A DNA stretch of 64,000 nucleotides from Clitoria ternatea. Lineage: Eukaryota; Streptophyta; Magnoliopsida; Fabales; Fabaceae. The notes beneath the pieces were generated by a model. It was not told the DNA's origin, ran no database searches, and saw nothing but the letters and a program-made list of their open reading frames with translations. The position numbers and the translations under genes are program-made. Position 1 is the first letter of the stretch. Each line of letters opens with the position of its first letter. Positions 46,434 to 60,130 of the stretch are shown here, in pieces. The DNA is taken from positions 92,512,001 through 92,576,000 of the forward strand of contig CM075676.1 of the NCBI GenBank assembly GCA_037962975.1, read 5' to 3'.

Positions 46434-49288
46434 TGTAACACCCCTAATTTCGTTATTTCTTATTTAAAATAAAATTTCAAAAGAATTTGATTATAGTTCT
46501 TTAGAACTTTTTGATTGTTATATAATTTATAATTTTTTAGAATTTTCTTATTTTTTTATTCTTTTATTATTATTTTATTATTATTTTTTATTTTTTATTT
46601 TTTTGAGAATGACAAAAATACCCTTAACCTTTCATCTAATAACCAAAATGTCATTACTGACATCATCGCTTACATCATCACTTAATCATGAATAGTAAAA
46701 TAAATAATTAAATAATCTTAAATAGTAAAATTTTCTTCCTATAAATAGATGGCTCATTTACAACATTTCCACACCAAAAATTAAAGAGAATCTAGAGAGA
46801 TAGTGCGTAAGAAATTAGTGGGAAGTAAATTCTTTTGGTAAAAAGAAGTTCTGCTGGAGGTGTAAGGTAATAACTTTCTTCTATATTCTTTTTATAATTT
46901 TAGTTTATTTTTTTAGCACTCTTAAACCATTGATATACTAGTACTATTATGAATAAGTTACTATAGTAAAAATAATTTACTACTGTGTTATTTTTACTAT
47001 TTACTATTACTATTCAAAATTTACTATTCACTGTTATTGTTCATGATTTACCATTTACCACTACTATTCAAAAAGTTACTATTCATAATTTACTATTTAC
47101 TATTCCTATTCAAAAATTACTATTTACAGTTACTATTAATGACTTACCATTTACCGTTACTATTTACTATACATATTTACTATTTATCATTCTGATAGCA
47201 ATCTTAATTTTCATCTTAAGCTTATACTGAAATAAGTTAGTATTAATATTTTGTTAGAACTTGGAGGCGCAGAGCGAATTCACTTTTAGTAACAAATCAA
47301 GGTAAGGGGGGGTGAGATTAAGGATATAATATGAAAATACATAAGAATATTGGAAGGAGTCTCCTACTCCTTTTAAACATAACAATATTATTATTTTAAA
47401 ATAATAACTTTTAACTTAAAATTTATAATAATTGTTATTAATAAATTAAGCATCTTGTGTAACTTAATATATAAAATATTTAAGAACTTGAACTATTATG
47501 ACCTATGCGGACTGGATTGAACCTATGCAAGGACTTGAACTATTACAAACTTGACTGAACCTATGTAAGGACTTGGATTATTTATGACCTATATGGACTG
47601 AACTAGACCTATGCAAGGACTGGACTATCTTGGATTTACATAGACCTGTGCGAGGAATTGACCATAGAACTTAAAACAAACTTTATTAATTTAAATAACC
47701 ATTGAATTTTAAAATTATCATATTTATAATTGATGCTTAATTATTTGATTTGATTATGATTGTTAATATTTATTTATGTTTTATGATGTTTAATTGTGAT
47801 TGACAATGTTTGATTATGATTGATAATCTTGTACTGTGGAGTTTGAGCATATAGCAAGCATGACGGAAAGCTAAAATTCAGTAAGAATTTACTTATCTCC
47901 TACTTCTTTATTTACTTATTCATATTTATTCAAGTTACTTTTAAGAAATTTCTTAGATTTCAATAAAACTACATAAGTTTTTAGAAATCTCTTTTATATT
48001 TTAATATATATGTATATATCTTTACTAAAATTTAGATTTTTTTTAGTTAGTTTATTAAAAAGAAAAAGAAAGAGAAATTATTTTATAAAAATAAATTTTT
48101 TACTATATACATATATATATATACATATTATTTAAATGTATAAAAATATTATACAAAATTTTCAAGTACTAAGGTTTTAAAGATTGATAATTCCAAATTC
48201 GAGTTTTTAAAAATTGATTTTGAATTGACCTATAAACTTTCTAAAGAAGGTTGTGAAATATATTTAAGGCTTTGAAACTCAAATTTATAAGGAGATTTGA
48301 TTTGTGATTTGAAAAGGAACTGTACTAAAATTCTATGTGCGTATTTGAGAAGTTGAAAAAGTACAGTTTACTGGGGTGGCTATGTCGTGATTCGTAGGCC
48401 CTGATAATATAATTGAGCTTCTAAAAGCCTTAACCAACTAAATACGCGAGTAGTTCATGCATCATGAATCATTGAAGAGAAACAAAATGATATTGTCTGG
48501 GGACGGATTATAGAAACCGATGATACATTAGAGGAGGCTTAATTGTGAGCCTTGGGATGAGAGGGTGTGAAAGGGTGCTTCAGGGGACATGGGGTAGCTC
48601 CCTAGTGTCGGGTACTTTCACAATAAAAACCTTTTCAATCTGACTAGTCTCTAAGTGTTTCCATGCCAGTTGAGCTGTTCATGTTATTATTATCCGGAAT
48701 TATGGAACAGTGTAAACTCCTGGTTGGCCCAGTGTAAATTAAAATTTAAGGGGCCCACATATATAGATAAGTTATGATGAAGATATGACATATCATTCAT
48801 ACATTCATTAATTGATTGTGCTTGTGATTGTGATTGATATTATTATACTAGTTTATGAAAACCCTTTATTGCTTATGTCCCATTTGAGAATATTATATTC
48901 TGTTTCTCACTCCTTTCTCTATGTTTTTGTTTCATATGTTTTAAATTAATGGTTCGTACAGAGGGAAGGATCGAAGAACATTGACAGTATATATAACACG
49001 TTCTAGAAAGGGAGCTCGGTATGAATACCGTGGTCCAATGAATAAATAATGTCACTAGGCAACTGCTCTTGGGCCATGGAGTTTCTTCTCTTTCTTATAA
49101 TGTTTAATGTTTATTTTCTTCGGATGAATGTACAAATACTTTATAAAGTTTTAATAATATTGAGGTATTTCAGAAATAATGTATATAATTTATTCCGATA
49201 GTTTCTTTTTAACAAACATATCTTTAGTAAAAAAAAAATTATTACGAATTTTTCTAGAATTTATTAAGGTGTAACAAAGGGCGTTACA
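46434..49288 (+). repeat. 5' LTR of the Tekay-like element
   Basis: 2855 bp, TGTAACACC...GTTACA. A TATA-like CCTATAAATAG lies at 46738-46748. A degenerate array of TTTACTATTACTATTCA-type words (46970-47190) yields spurious hydrophobic ORFs. By eye it differs from the 3' LTR by scattered substitutions and small indels, amounting to a few per cent at most. Confidence 0.93.
46970..47190 (+). repeat. Degenerate TTTACTATT(T/C)ACTATTCA array in the LTR
   Basis: Short words TTACTATT, TTACCATT and ACTATTCA alternate for 220 bp. The same array occurs at 54460-54670 (3' LTR) and 56935-57110 (nested LTR) with different numbers of words. Confidence 0.8.
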
Positions 49289-49291
49289 AAG

Positions 49292-49303
49292 TGGTATCAG
49301 AGC
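49292..49303 (+). other. Primer-binding site, initiator tRNA-Met
   Basis: TGGTATCAGAGC, three bases after the 5' LTR, is the usual complement of the plant initiator Met-tRNA 3' end. Confidence 0.92.
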
Positions 49304-49443
49304 AGTTAATCCAATAGGCCTGGGGAAAAGGTCTATCTTGCTTTGTCTGTAAACTCTGTATAGGTGATAGAGAATAAAATATCCGGCTTGGTAGTAACTG
49401 TGATTGATGTGACAAATCTCAGTTACTGTGAAACAGGAAACTA

Positions 49444-52400
49444 ATGGCTGGAAACGATCTTGCTGGAGTTGTAGAACGCTTAATCAATGCAATGGGAGCA
49501 CGTGAAGGTCAAGGTAACGATGCCTTGAGAAGACTGGACCTATTTGAAAAGCGCAATCCACCTCGTTTTAAGGGAGGATATAACCCTGATGGAGCACAAA
49601 TCTGGATTCGAGAGATAGAGAAGATCTTTCGAGCATTGCAATGTAATGAAGCTGATAAGGTAGTCTTCGCTACTTATGCCTTATCTGAGGATGCCGAACA
49701 TTGGTGGGATAGCACGCGTAGACAATTCAAAGTCAACGACGTGGAGATCACTTGGGATTATTTCAAGGATATGTTTTTGGAGAAATACTTTCCAGCTGAT
49801 GTTAAAGAGAAAAGACAATTCGAATTCCTGTCGCTGACCCAAGGAAATATGACCATTGGAGAGTACGCATCCAAGTTTGAAGAGCTATCTCGTTTTCATT
49901 CTCATTATAATGATGCTACTAATGAAAGAGACCGGTGTGCAAAGTTTGTAAATGGATTGCGGCCAGAAATTAAGAAAGCTATACGAATGCAGGAAATCCG
50001 TGAATTTTCTGTATTGGTAAATCGCTGTAGGATCTTTGAAGAAGATCATAAGGATAGAATGACCAAAAGTCGTGAGCCCATTCACAAGGCAGGAGAAATG
50101 AGAAGTGGAGGACCTCACAATCACCAAAGAAGAGACTTCAGGAGAAATAAGCCTTACCAAGCGCCATTTCACCGGTTTGGAGCAGCATCTGTTCCTAACA
50201 GACCCCAAGCTTCAACTGGAAGCTATTACCCAACATCTGTACCAAATTTTAAATGTTTTATCTATGGAGGACCCCATTTGAAAAGGGATTGTCCTAAAAA
50301 CACTTATGTTTGCTTTAAGTGTAACAAACCAGGTCATCACATCAAGGATTGTCCGGAGATGAAGAGGGAAAACCCTGAAGGTGCAAGTACAAGCATAAAT
50401 ACTCAAGGAGGCGCGCACAGTGCAGTCGGAAGGCCGAAGGCAAAAGGAAAGGTTTTTGCAATCACTGGAGAAGAAGCATCTCATTCTGATTGCATGGTGG
50501 AAGGTAAGTGTATCATTAATAAGATTCCTTTAACTGTTATGTATGACTCAGGTGCATCACATTCCTTTATTGCCAATGACTGTGTAGAAAAACTAAAGTT
50601 ACCTGTGATAGAACTGCCATTTGACTTATCTGTACATACTCCTGGAAACAATCCCATTGTCACTTCTAAAGCCTGTTGGAAATGCCCTATTGTCATAAAT
50701 GGTAGGGACTTTAAGGCCAATCTTTTCTGTTTACCCCTTTCTGGCTTAGAAGTTATTATTGGGCTAGATTGGTTATTTGACAATCATGTTCTAATAGATT
50801 GTCATAATAAAACCATAATGTTTAAAGAACCAATGAATTTGAATCCTGAGGATTCGAGATTTCTAACCGCCAACCAAGTGAGTGCCTCTTTAAAAGGAGG
50901 GGCTCAAGGATTCATGTTATTGCTTTCAACGAAAGGAGAGCAAGAATCAAAAATCAAAAATCTTCCAGTTGTGTGTGAATTTCCTGACGTTTTTCCTGAA
51001 GATATCCCTGGTTTACCCCCAGAAAGAGATGTGGAATTTGCCATTGATCTAGTACCTGGAGTTAGACCCATTTCAATTGCACCATACCGAATGTCACCTC
51101 TAGAATTAGAAGAGTTAAAGAAACAACTTGAAGAGATGATAGAGAAGTAGTTTATACGACCTAGTGTATCCCCCTGGGGTGCACCAGTGTTGTTGGTTAA
51201 GAAGAAGGATGGTAGCATGAGGTTGTGTGTAGATTATCGACAACTGAACAAGGTGACGATCAAGAACAAATATCCTCTGCCAAGAATTGATGACTTGATG
51301 GATCAGCTGCGTGGTGCCACGGTGTTCTCCAAAATTGATTTGAGGTCTGGATACCATCAGATAAGGGTGAAGAAAGAAGATATACCAAAAACTGCTTTTA
51401 GAACACGCTATGGCCATTACGAATATCTAGTAATGCCTTTTGGTGTAACTAATGCACCAGCCGTATTCATGGATTACATGAATATAATTTTTCATCCATA
51501 TCTAGATAAATTTGTAGTGGTGTTCATTGATGATATATTAGTGTACTCTAAAAGCAAAGAAGAACATGTTGAACACTTGAAGGTTGTGTTAGAAATCCTG
51601 AAAAAGAAACAACTGTATGCAAAGCTGTCAAAGTGTGAATTCTGGTTGGAAGAAGTGAACTTTTTAGGACATGTAATTAGTAAAGGAGGAATAGCTGTAG
51701 ACCCTTCCAAGGTGGAGGCAATTTTAAAATGGGAGAGACCAACCACGATCACTGAGATTAGAAGTTTCTTGGGCTTGGCTGGATACTATAGGAGATTCAT
51801 TGAAGGATTTTCAAAGCTAGGATACCCATTGACCAAGTTAACATGGAAAGGACAACCTTTTGTGTAGACGACACAATGCGAAAATAGTTTTCAAGAGCTG
51901 AAAGATCGACTTACTTCTGTGCCGGTGTTAGTACTCCCCGATCCACATCGAAGTTTTGAAGTTTACTGTGATGCATCTAAACAAGGACTAGGAAGTGTAC
52001 TCATGCAAGACAAGAAGGTTGTAGCCTATGCGTCGCGCCAATTAAGGCAACATGAGATTAACTACCCTACCCATGACTTAGAATTAGCCGCTGTAGTCTT
52101 TGCCTTAAAGATTTGGAGGCATTATCTATACGGTGCAACATTCGATGTGTTTAGCGATCATAAGAGTCTCAAGTATTTATTCGACCAAAAGGAGTTAAAC
52201 ATGAGGCAACGGAGATGGATGGAGTTCTTAAAGGATTACGACTTTGAGTTACAGTACCATCCTGGAAAAGCGAACGTAGTAGCTGATGCTTTAAGTCGAA
52301 AGTCTCTGCATGCATCCACAATTATGATTAAAGAGCTGGAATTGATAGAAAACTTTAGAGATCTTAACCTAGCAGTAAGGTTAATGCTAACAGCTACAGA

Positions 52401-53855
52401 TTAGGAGCGTTGCAACTGACAAGTAAATTCCTGAGGCAAGTTTTAGAGGCTCAAAGAGATGATGAATTCCTGCAAGAAAAGAAAGAACTCTTGAAACAAG
52501 GAAAAGAAGTCGAGTTCAATGTAAGAAGTGACCAATTACTGAGGTATAAGGATCGAGTGTGTATCCCTAATCAAGAGGAGCTGAGGAAAGAAATTCTGGA
52601 AGAAGGCCATAAAAGTTATATGAGCATTCATCCCGGAGCTACTAAAATGTATCAAGATTTGAAGAAGTTATTTTGGTGGCCTGGAATGAAGAAAGCAGTG
52701 GCAGAGTACGTAACTGCATGTCTAATTTGCCAGAAGGTTAAAGTGGAACATCAAAAACCCCCTGGAATGCTACAATCAATGGAAATACCAGAATGGAAAT
52801 GGGATAGCATTACCATGGATTTTGTGACTTCTCTACCTAAAACTCCATTAGGACATGATTCAATATGGGTAATAGTTGATAGACTAACAAAGTCTTCCCA
52901 CTTTATTCCCATCAATATTCGTTACTCTATGGAGAAGCTGGCAAAATTATACATCGAGGAGATTGTGAGATTGCATGGAATTCCTTCAAGTATCATTTCT
53001 GATCGGGACCCTCGTTTTACATCATAATTCTGGAAGAGCTTGCACAAGGCTTTGGGAATAAGACTGCGTCTAAGTTCAGCATATCATCCTCAGACGGACG
53101 GACAATCAGAAAGAACAATCCAATCTCTAGAGGACTTGTTACGAGCTTGTGTGTTAGAGCATAAAGGAAGTTGGAATCAATTCTTACCATATGTGGAGTT
53201 TACTTACAACAACAGTTTCCATGCTAGCATTGGCATGGCACCTTTTGAAGCATTATATGGAAGAAAATGTAGGACCCCGCTATGTTGGTTTGAAACTGGT
53301 GAAAACTTGATGCTAGGACCAGAGTTGGTACAACAAACCACGGATAAAATCAAAATAGTTCAGGAAAAGATGAAGGCAACACAGAGCAGGCAGAAAAGTT
53401 CCTATGACAAAAGAAGAAAGCCGCTCGAATTTCAAGAAGGCGATCATGTATTCTTGAAAGTCACACCTATGACTGGGGTCGGTCGGGCAATGAAATCTCG
53501 AAAACTAACTCCTAGATTTATTGGTCCATATCAAATAATTCATAAAGTTAGTCCTCTTGTCTACCAAATAGCATTACCACCTTTTCTTTCTAATATCCAT
53601 AATGTTTTTCATGTGTCAAACTTACGAAAGTATATATTTGATCCTACACATGTTATTGAACCTGATGTTATACAAGTTAAAGATAATCTTACATATGATG
53701 CACCACCTATCAGAATAGCTAACAGAAGAATAAAGAAGCTAAGAGACAAGGAAATTCCACTCGTGAAGGTCATTTGGAGTGAAACGAGAGGGGAAGATGC
53801 TACATGGGAACTAGAAAATGAGATGAAAGAGTCTCATCCCCAATTGTTTTACTAA
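49444..53855 (+). pseudogene. Gag-pol polyprotein of the Tekay-like element, four lesions
   Basis: In order: retrotransposon gag (from MAGNDLAGVV; WWDSTRR and FLEKYFP helices), two zinc knuckles at about residues 270 and 289 (the first has lost a Cys, CFIYGGPHLKRDC; the second, CFKCNKPGHHIKDC, is intact), protease (YDSGASHSF, about 366), reverse transcriptase (FIDD, about 694), RNase H (YCDASKQGLG), integrase with an HHCC-type finger (CLICQK) and the DDE residues (TMDFVT, SDRDPRF, TDGQSERTIQ), and a C-terminal chromodomain-like segment (IRIANRRIKKLRDKEIPLVK, then ATWELE). Lesions: TAG at 51148-51150, TAG at 51865-51867 (likely from TGG Trp), a frameshift just before 52402-52404, and TAA at 53025-53027. 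Before decay the frame would have been one ~1470-codon ORF. Confidence 0.93.
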
Positions 53856-53889
53856 AAAAAGTATAAATTTCGAGGACGAAATTTTTTTT

Positions 53890-53901
53890 AGGGGAGTAGA
53901 G
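53890..53901 (+). other. Polypurine tract
   Basis: AGGGGAGTAGAG directly before the 3' LTR start at 53903 (one T between). It primes plus-strand DNA synthesis in LTR retrotransposons. Confidence 0.85.
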
Positions 53902-53902
53902 T

Positions 53903-56900
53903 TGTAACACCCCTAATTTCGTTATTTCTTATTTAAAATAAAATTTCAAAAGAATTTGATTATAATTCTTTAGAACTTTTTGATTGTTATATAATTTATA
54001 ATTTTTTAGAATTTTCTTTTTTTTTATTCTTTTATTATTATTTTATTATTATTTATTTATTTATTATTTTTTTGAGAATGACAAAAATACCCTTAACCTT
54101 TCATCTAATAACCAAAATGCCATTACTGACATCATCGCTTATATCATCATCGCTTACATCATGAATAGTAAAATAAATAATTAAATAATCTTAAATAGTA
54201 AAATTTTCTTCCTATAAATAGATGGCTCATTTACAACATTTCCACACCAAAAATTAGAGAGAGAATCTAGAGAGATAGTGCGTAAGAAATTAGTGGGAAG
54301 TAAATTCTTTTGGTAAAAAGAAGTTCTGCTGGAGGTGTAAGGTAATAACTTTCTTCTATATTCTTTTTATAATTTTAGTTTATTTTTTTAGCACTCTTAA
54401 ACCATTGATATACTAGTACTATTATGAATAAGTTACTATAGTAAAAATAATTTACCACTGTGTTATTTTTACTATTTACCATTACTATTCAAAATTTACT
54501 ATTCACTGTTATTGTTCATGATTTACCATTTACCACTACTATTCAAAAAGTTACTATTCACAATTTACTATTTACTATTACTATTCAAAAATTACTATTT
54601 ACCGTTACTATTAATGACTTACCATTTACCGTTACTATTTACTATACATATTTACTATTTATCATTCTGATAGCAATCTTAATTTTCATCTTAAGTTTAT
54701 ACTGAAATAAGTTAGTATTAATATTTTGTTAGAACTTGGAGGCGCAGAGCGAATTCACTTTTGGTAGCAAATCAAGGTAGGGGGTGAGATTAAGGATATA
54801 ATATGAAAATACATAAGAATATTGGGAGGAGTCCCCTACTCCTTTTAAACATAACAATATTATTATTTTAAAATAATAACTTTTAACTTAAAATTTATAA
54901 TAATTGTTATTAATAAATTAAGCATTTTGTGTAACTTAATATATAAAATATTTAAGAACTTGAACTATTATGACCTATGCGGACTGGATTGAACCTATGC
55001 AAGGACTTAAACTATTACGAACTTGACTGAACCTATGTAAGGACTTGGATTATTTATGACCTATATGGACTGAACTAGACCTATGCAAGGACTGGACTAT
55101 CTTGGATTTACATAGACCTGTGCGAGGAATTGACCATAGAACTTAAAACAAACTTTATTAATTTAAATAACCATTGAATTTTAAAATTATCATATTTATA
55201 ACTGAAACTTAATTATTTGATTTGATTATGATTGTTAATATTTATTTATGTTTTATGATGTTTGATTGTGATTGACAATGTTTGATTATGATTGATAATC
55301 TTGTACTGTGGAGTTTGAGCATATAGCAAGCATGACGGAAAGCTAAAATTCAGTAAGAATTTACTTATCTCCTACTTCTTTATTTACTTATTCATATTTA
55401 TTCAAATTACTTTTAAGAAATTTCTTAGATTTCAATAAAACTACATAAGTTTTTAGAAATCTCTTTTATATTTTAATATATATGTATATATCTTTACTAA
55501 AATTTAGATTTTTTTTAGTTAGTTTATTAAAAAGAAAAAGAAAGAGAAATTATTTTATAAAAATAAATTTTTTACTATATACATATATATATATATACAT
55601 ATTATTTAAATGTATAAAAATATTATACAAAATTTTCAAGTACTAAGGTTTTAAAGATTGATAATTCCAAATTCGAGTTTTTAGAAATTGATTTTGAATT
55701 GACCTATAAACTTTCTAAAGAAGGTTGTGAAATATATTTAAGGCTTTGAAACTCAAATTTATAAGGAGATTTAATTTGTGATTTGAAAAGGAACTGTACT
55801 AAAATTCTATGTGCGTATTTGAGAAGTTGAAAAAGTACAGTTTACTGGGGTGGCTATGTCGCGATTCGTAGGCCCTGATAATATAATTGAGTTTCTAAAA
55901 GTCTTAACCAACTAAATACGCGAGTAGTTCATGCATCATGAATCATTGAAGAGAAACAAAATGATATTGTCTGAGGACGGATTATAGAAACCGAGGATAC
56001 ATTAGAGGAGACTTAATTGTGAGCCTTGGGATGAGAGGGTGTGAAAGGGTGCTTCAGGGGACCTGGGGTAGCTCCCTAGTGTAACACCCCTATTTTTATT
56101 TTTATATTAAAATTTTGAAGGAATTAAATTATGGTTCTTTAGAACTTTTTAATCTACGTATTATTTATGATTTTTTGGAATTTTTTGGAATTTTGGAATT
56201 TTTTAATAAAAATAATATTTTTTAAATAATTTTAAATTCATATAAGTGACTTAAATTAAAAATATTTATAAGAAAGTGAATTTAAATTATAAGAAAATTT
56301 GCTAAAATCCGTTTCAAGTAGACTTATCTAAAAATTATCGGTTTGAGAAAAATCTTGATTTTTTCCAATCGTTAAAAAATTTGAAACGTATCAATAAATT
56401 TTTATTAACAGAAAATTTTAGATTTTTAAAATTTCAAATTTATATTACTTATTATAAAATTAGTGAGGACTGATATAATATCGCTAAATTTCAAAAAGGA
56501 CTCATTTTGAATATTTAAAATATACCGAGTGAAAGATTACTATTTGGCTTAATAATTCTGCCGACAGTTACTATGCAAAACACTGTGCATATACGAAATT
56601 TTCAAAGAATGCATAGTAACCTAGAATAAAAAATTCAAAAATACATAGTACTTTTATATTAAAATAATAGAATGCATAGTAAATTTTTTTCCTATAAATA
56701 CCGAAGGATTTATTCTTTAGAATTCACAATTTCAGATTAAGTTTTCTTAATACAGTAGTGCTAGTGAGATAGTGGTGGAAGTGAGAGAGAGAAGAAAAGT
56801 TTTTGGAGAGAAGGTTCTGCCAAAATCCTAAGGTAAGAATACTTCTCTTTTATATTTTTTAGGGTTATTTTTATATCGTTTTTAGAAATCTGTTATTATA

Positions 56901-59714
56901 CTAGAAATAATATTATTTTAAGTTACTATTCTGCATAGTAAAATTACTATTTACTGTTACTATTTACCGTTACTATTCACAATTTACTATTTACCGTTAC
57001 TATTCACGATTTACTATTTACTGTTACTATTCACGTTTTACTATTTACTGTTACTATTCACTATTTACTATTGACTATTCACTATTTACTATTCAGAATA
57101 TACCATTTCTGTTTTAAGTAGTAATCTTAATCTTCGTCTTATGCTTATACTGAAATAAGATTGGTATTAATATCTTTAGAAATCGGAGGCGCAAAGCAAA
57201 TCCATTTTGGGTAACAATTCAAGGTAAGGGGGAGTGAGATAAGAAGTATAATATGAAAAGACATAAGAATAATGGGAGGAGTCCCCTACTCCTTTTAAAT
57301 TTAATAATATTATTATTTTAAAATATTAACTTTTTAACTTAAAATTTTTAATAAATTTTAAATTAAATATCTAGTTTAACTAACTCTAACATACCTATGG
57401 AATGACTTGGACCATTATAACCTATATGGACTGGACTATACCTATGCAAGGACTTGGACCATTATGACCCATATGGACCGAACAATACCTATGCAAGGAC
57501 TGGATTATATGGACTTACATATACCTATGCGAGGAATTGACCAAAAGGACTTAAATTAACTATATTAATAATCATTAAATTATGATATGTATTAATGATA
57601 TTTAATTTAATTGATTTGATTATGATTGATTATATTTGTGATTGATGATGTTTAACTGTGATTGATTATATCTGATTGTTGATATTGTAATGTGGAGTTT
57701 GAGCATATAGCGAGCATGACGAAAAGCTAATACTCAGTAAGAATTTCTTACCTTATTCTTTAAATTTTTATTATTTTTCTTTTATTTCTTTTTAGAAATT
57801 ATTTTTGTAAAACATTAGTATTTATCTTAGACAGTAGACATTTTATGAAAATTAATTTATATCTTTAATTAAAATTTTTCAAAAGAAAATTAGTTTATTT
57901 TTCCAACTTAATAACTAAAAATATTTGGAAATAATTGAGATTTCTAAATTTGACTTTGTTAAGATTTAATTTGAGAAAGATTATGTAAAGTTTTATATGA
58001 GAAAGTTTTTAGATATTTAAGGCTTAGAAACTCAAATTTCAGTGAGATTCAAAAACTGTACCAAATTTATTTCTGTGGGACAGAAATTCAGAGAATTGAG
58101 AAAATGTACAGTTTATTGAAATGATATTGTAAACCTTTAAGGGATTTAATAATTGAGTTTCTAAAAGCCTTAACCAACTCAATACGCGAGTAGTTCATGC
58201 ATCATGAATCATTAAAGTGAAATGAAATAATATTGTCTGGGGACGGATTATAGAAACCGAGGATACATTAGAGGAGGCTTAATTACGAGCCTTGGGATGA
58301 GAGGGTGTGAAAGGGTGCTTCAGGGGACCTGGGGTAGCTCCCTAGTGTCGGGTACTTTCACAATAAAAACTTTCTCAATCTGACTAGTCTCTAAGTGTTT
58401 CCATGCCAGTTGAGCTGTTCATATTATTATTATCCGGACTTATGGAACAGTGTAAACTCCTGGTTGGCCCAGTGCAAATTAAAATTTAAGGGCCCACATA
58501 TATAGGTAAGTTGTGATGAAGATATTGCATAATATTCATGCATTCATAATTGATTGTGTGTGTGATTGTGATTGATATTATTAAGTATTGGTTTGTGAAA
58601 ACCCTTTGTTGCTTATGTCTTATTCGGAAATATTATATTCTGTTTCTCACTCCTTTCTCCGTGTTTTTGTTTCACATGTTTTAAATTGATGGTTCAGAGG
58701 GAAGGATCGAAGAATATCGGCAGTAAATATAGTACGTTCTAGAAAGGGAGCTCGGTATGAATACCGTGGTCCAATGAATAAATAATGTTAATAAGTAACT
58801 GCTTCTGGGCCATGGAGTTTCCTCTCTTTCTTATAATGTTTAATATTTATTTCCGTTGGATGAATGTAAAATTACTTTATAAAGTTTTAATAATATTTAT
58901 GAGGTATTTCAGCAATAATGTATATAATTTATTCCGATAGTTTCTTTTTAACAATCATATCTTTAGTAAAAAAAAAATTACGAATTTTTCTAGAATTTAT
59001 TAAGGTGTAACAGAGGGTGTTACACCTAGTGTCGGGTACTTTCACAATAAAAACCTTTTCAATCTGACTAGTCTCTAAGTGTTTCCATGCCAGTTGAGCT
59101 GTTCATGTTATTATTATCCGGAATTATGGAACAGTGTAAACTCCTGGTTGGCCCAGTGCAAATTAAAATTTAAGGGGCCCACATATATAGATAAGTTATG
59201 ATGAAGATATGACATATCATTCATACATTCATAAATTGATTGTGCTTGTGATTGTGATTGATATTATTATACTAGTTTGTGAAAACCCTTTATTGCTTAT
59301 GTCCCATTTGGGAATATTATATTCTGTTTCTCACTCCTTTCTCTATGTTTTTGTTTCATATGTTTTAAATTAATGGTTCGTACAGAGGGAAGGATCGAAG
59401 AACATTGACAGTATATATATAGCACGTTCTAGAAAGGGAGCTCGGTATGAATACCGTGGTCCAATGAATAAATAATGTCACTAGGCAACTGCTCTTGGGC
59501 CATGGAGTTTCCTCTCTTTCTTATAATGTTTAATGTTTATTTTCTTCGGATGAATGTACAAATACTTTATAAAGTTTTAATAATATTGAGGTATTTCAGA
59601 AATAATGTATATAATTTATTCCGATAGTTTCTTTTTAACAAACATATCTTTAGTAAAAAAAAATTTATTACGAATTTTTCTAGAATTTATTAAGGTGTAA
59701 CAAAGGGCGTTACA
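53903..59714 (+). repeat. 3' LTR of the Tekay-like element, interrupted
   Basis: Segments 53903-56079 and 59030-59714 join to ~2862 bp, matching the 5' LTR end to end. The break holds the nested solo LTR with TSD CCTAG. Confidence 0.93.
56080..59024 (+). mobile_element. Nested solo LTR of a related gypsy family, 2945 bp
   Basis: TGTAACACCCC...GGGTGTTACA, flanked by CCTAG at 56075-56079 and 59025-59029. Its 5' ~2 kb differs strongly from the host LTR, apart from the TTACTATT array and short blocks such as CTACTCCTTTTAAA. Its last ~860 bp (from about 58160, GCGAGTAGTTCATGCATCATGAATC on) is close to the host LTR's end. No interior domain remains, so it is a solo LTR. Confidence 0.92.
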
Positions 59715-59729
59715 TTTCTCGCTCAAGTA

Positions 59730-60130
59730 AGACCTACGTGCATCTAATGGGTGGTCTCTGGCCGTTTTTCGCTTACGAGCTTGGCTTCGCTCGAGCGAGG
59801 GTCAGAGGAATCTGTTCTGTGATGATCCCGCTTAGGCGAGTGGAGGCTCGCTCAAGCAAGTAAACATGAAAATGGTTCTGGACATTTTTTGCTTAGGCGA
59901 TGATGACTTACCTGAGCAAAATAATTAGTAATTGGTCACTGGACAAAAATTCACCCGAGCGAGGGTAACTCGCTCAAGCGAATGGGGTGAGAATTAGACA
60001 CTGGTCTAATTTCGCTTGAGTGGTTGTGGCCCGTTCAAGCGAATTAGAGGGTCTGGTGGTGCCTGAAGATTCGCTTAAGCGAACCTTATTTCACTTAAGC
60101 AAGTCTTACTGGTTTCGCTTAAGCGAATGG
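59730..60130 (+). repeat. Cluster of CGCT(C/T)AAGCGA palindromes
   Basis: About ten copies of TCGCTCAAGCGA / TCGCTTAAGCGA or one-to-two-base variants occur in 400 bp, near the 3' end of the old LTR. Each can form a short hairpin. The reading frame 60020-60367 crosses it and shows no protein motif. Confidence 0.75.

Larger units (their letters stand above)
46434..59714 (+). mobile_element. Tekay-like Ty3-gypsy chromovirus, 10.3 kb plus a nested insertion
   Basis: The TSD TTTCT (46429-46433 and 59715-59719) brackets two ~2.86-kb LTRs (TGTAACACCCC...GGGCGTTACA). A Met-tRNA primer site TGGTATCAGAGC (49292-49303) and a purine tract before the 3' LTR (53890-53901) are present. The single gag-pol frame (49444-53855) ends in a chromodomain-like segment, which with the LTR length places it near the Tekay/Del chromoviruses. 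Four coding lesions make it non-autonomous. The 3' LTR holds a 2945-bp solo LTR of a related family. Confidence 0.93.

Noticed and set aside
46985..47230. 81-aa ORF MLFLLFTITIQN..., repeated at 54460-54705
   Set aside because: It is a translation of the TTTACTATTACTATTCA array in the LTR, not a membrane protein gene.
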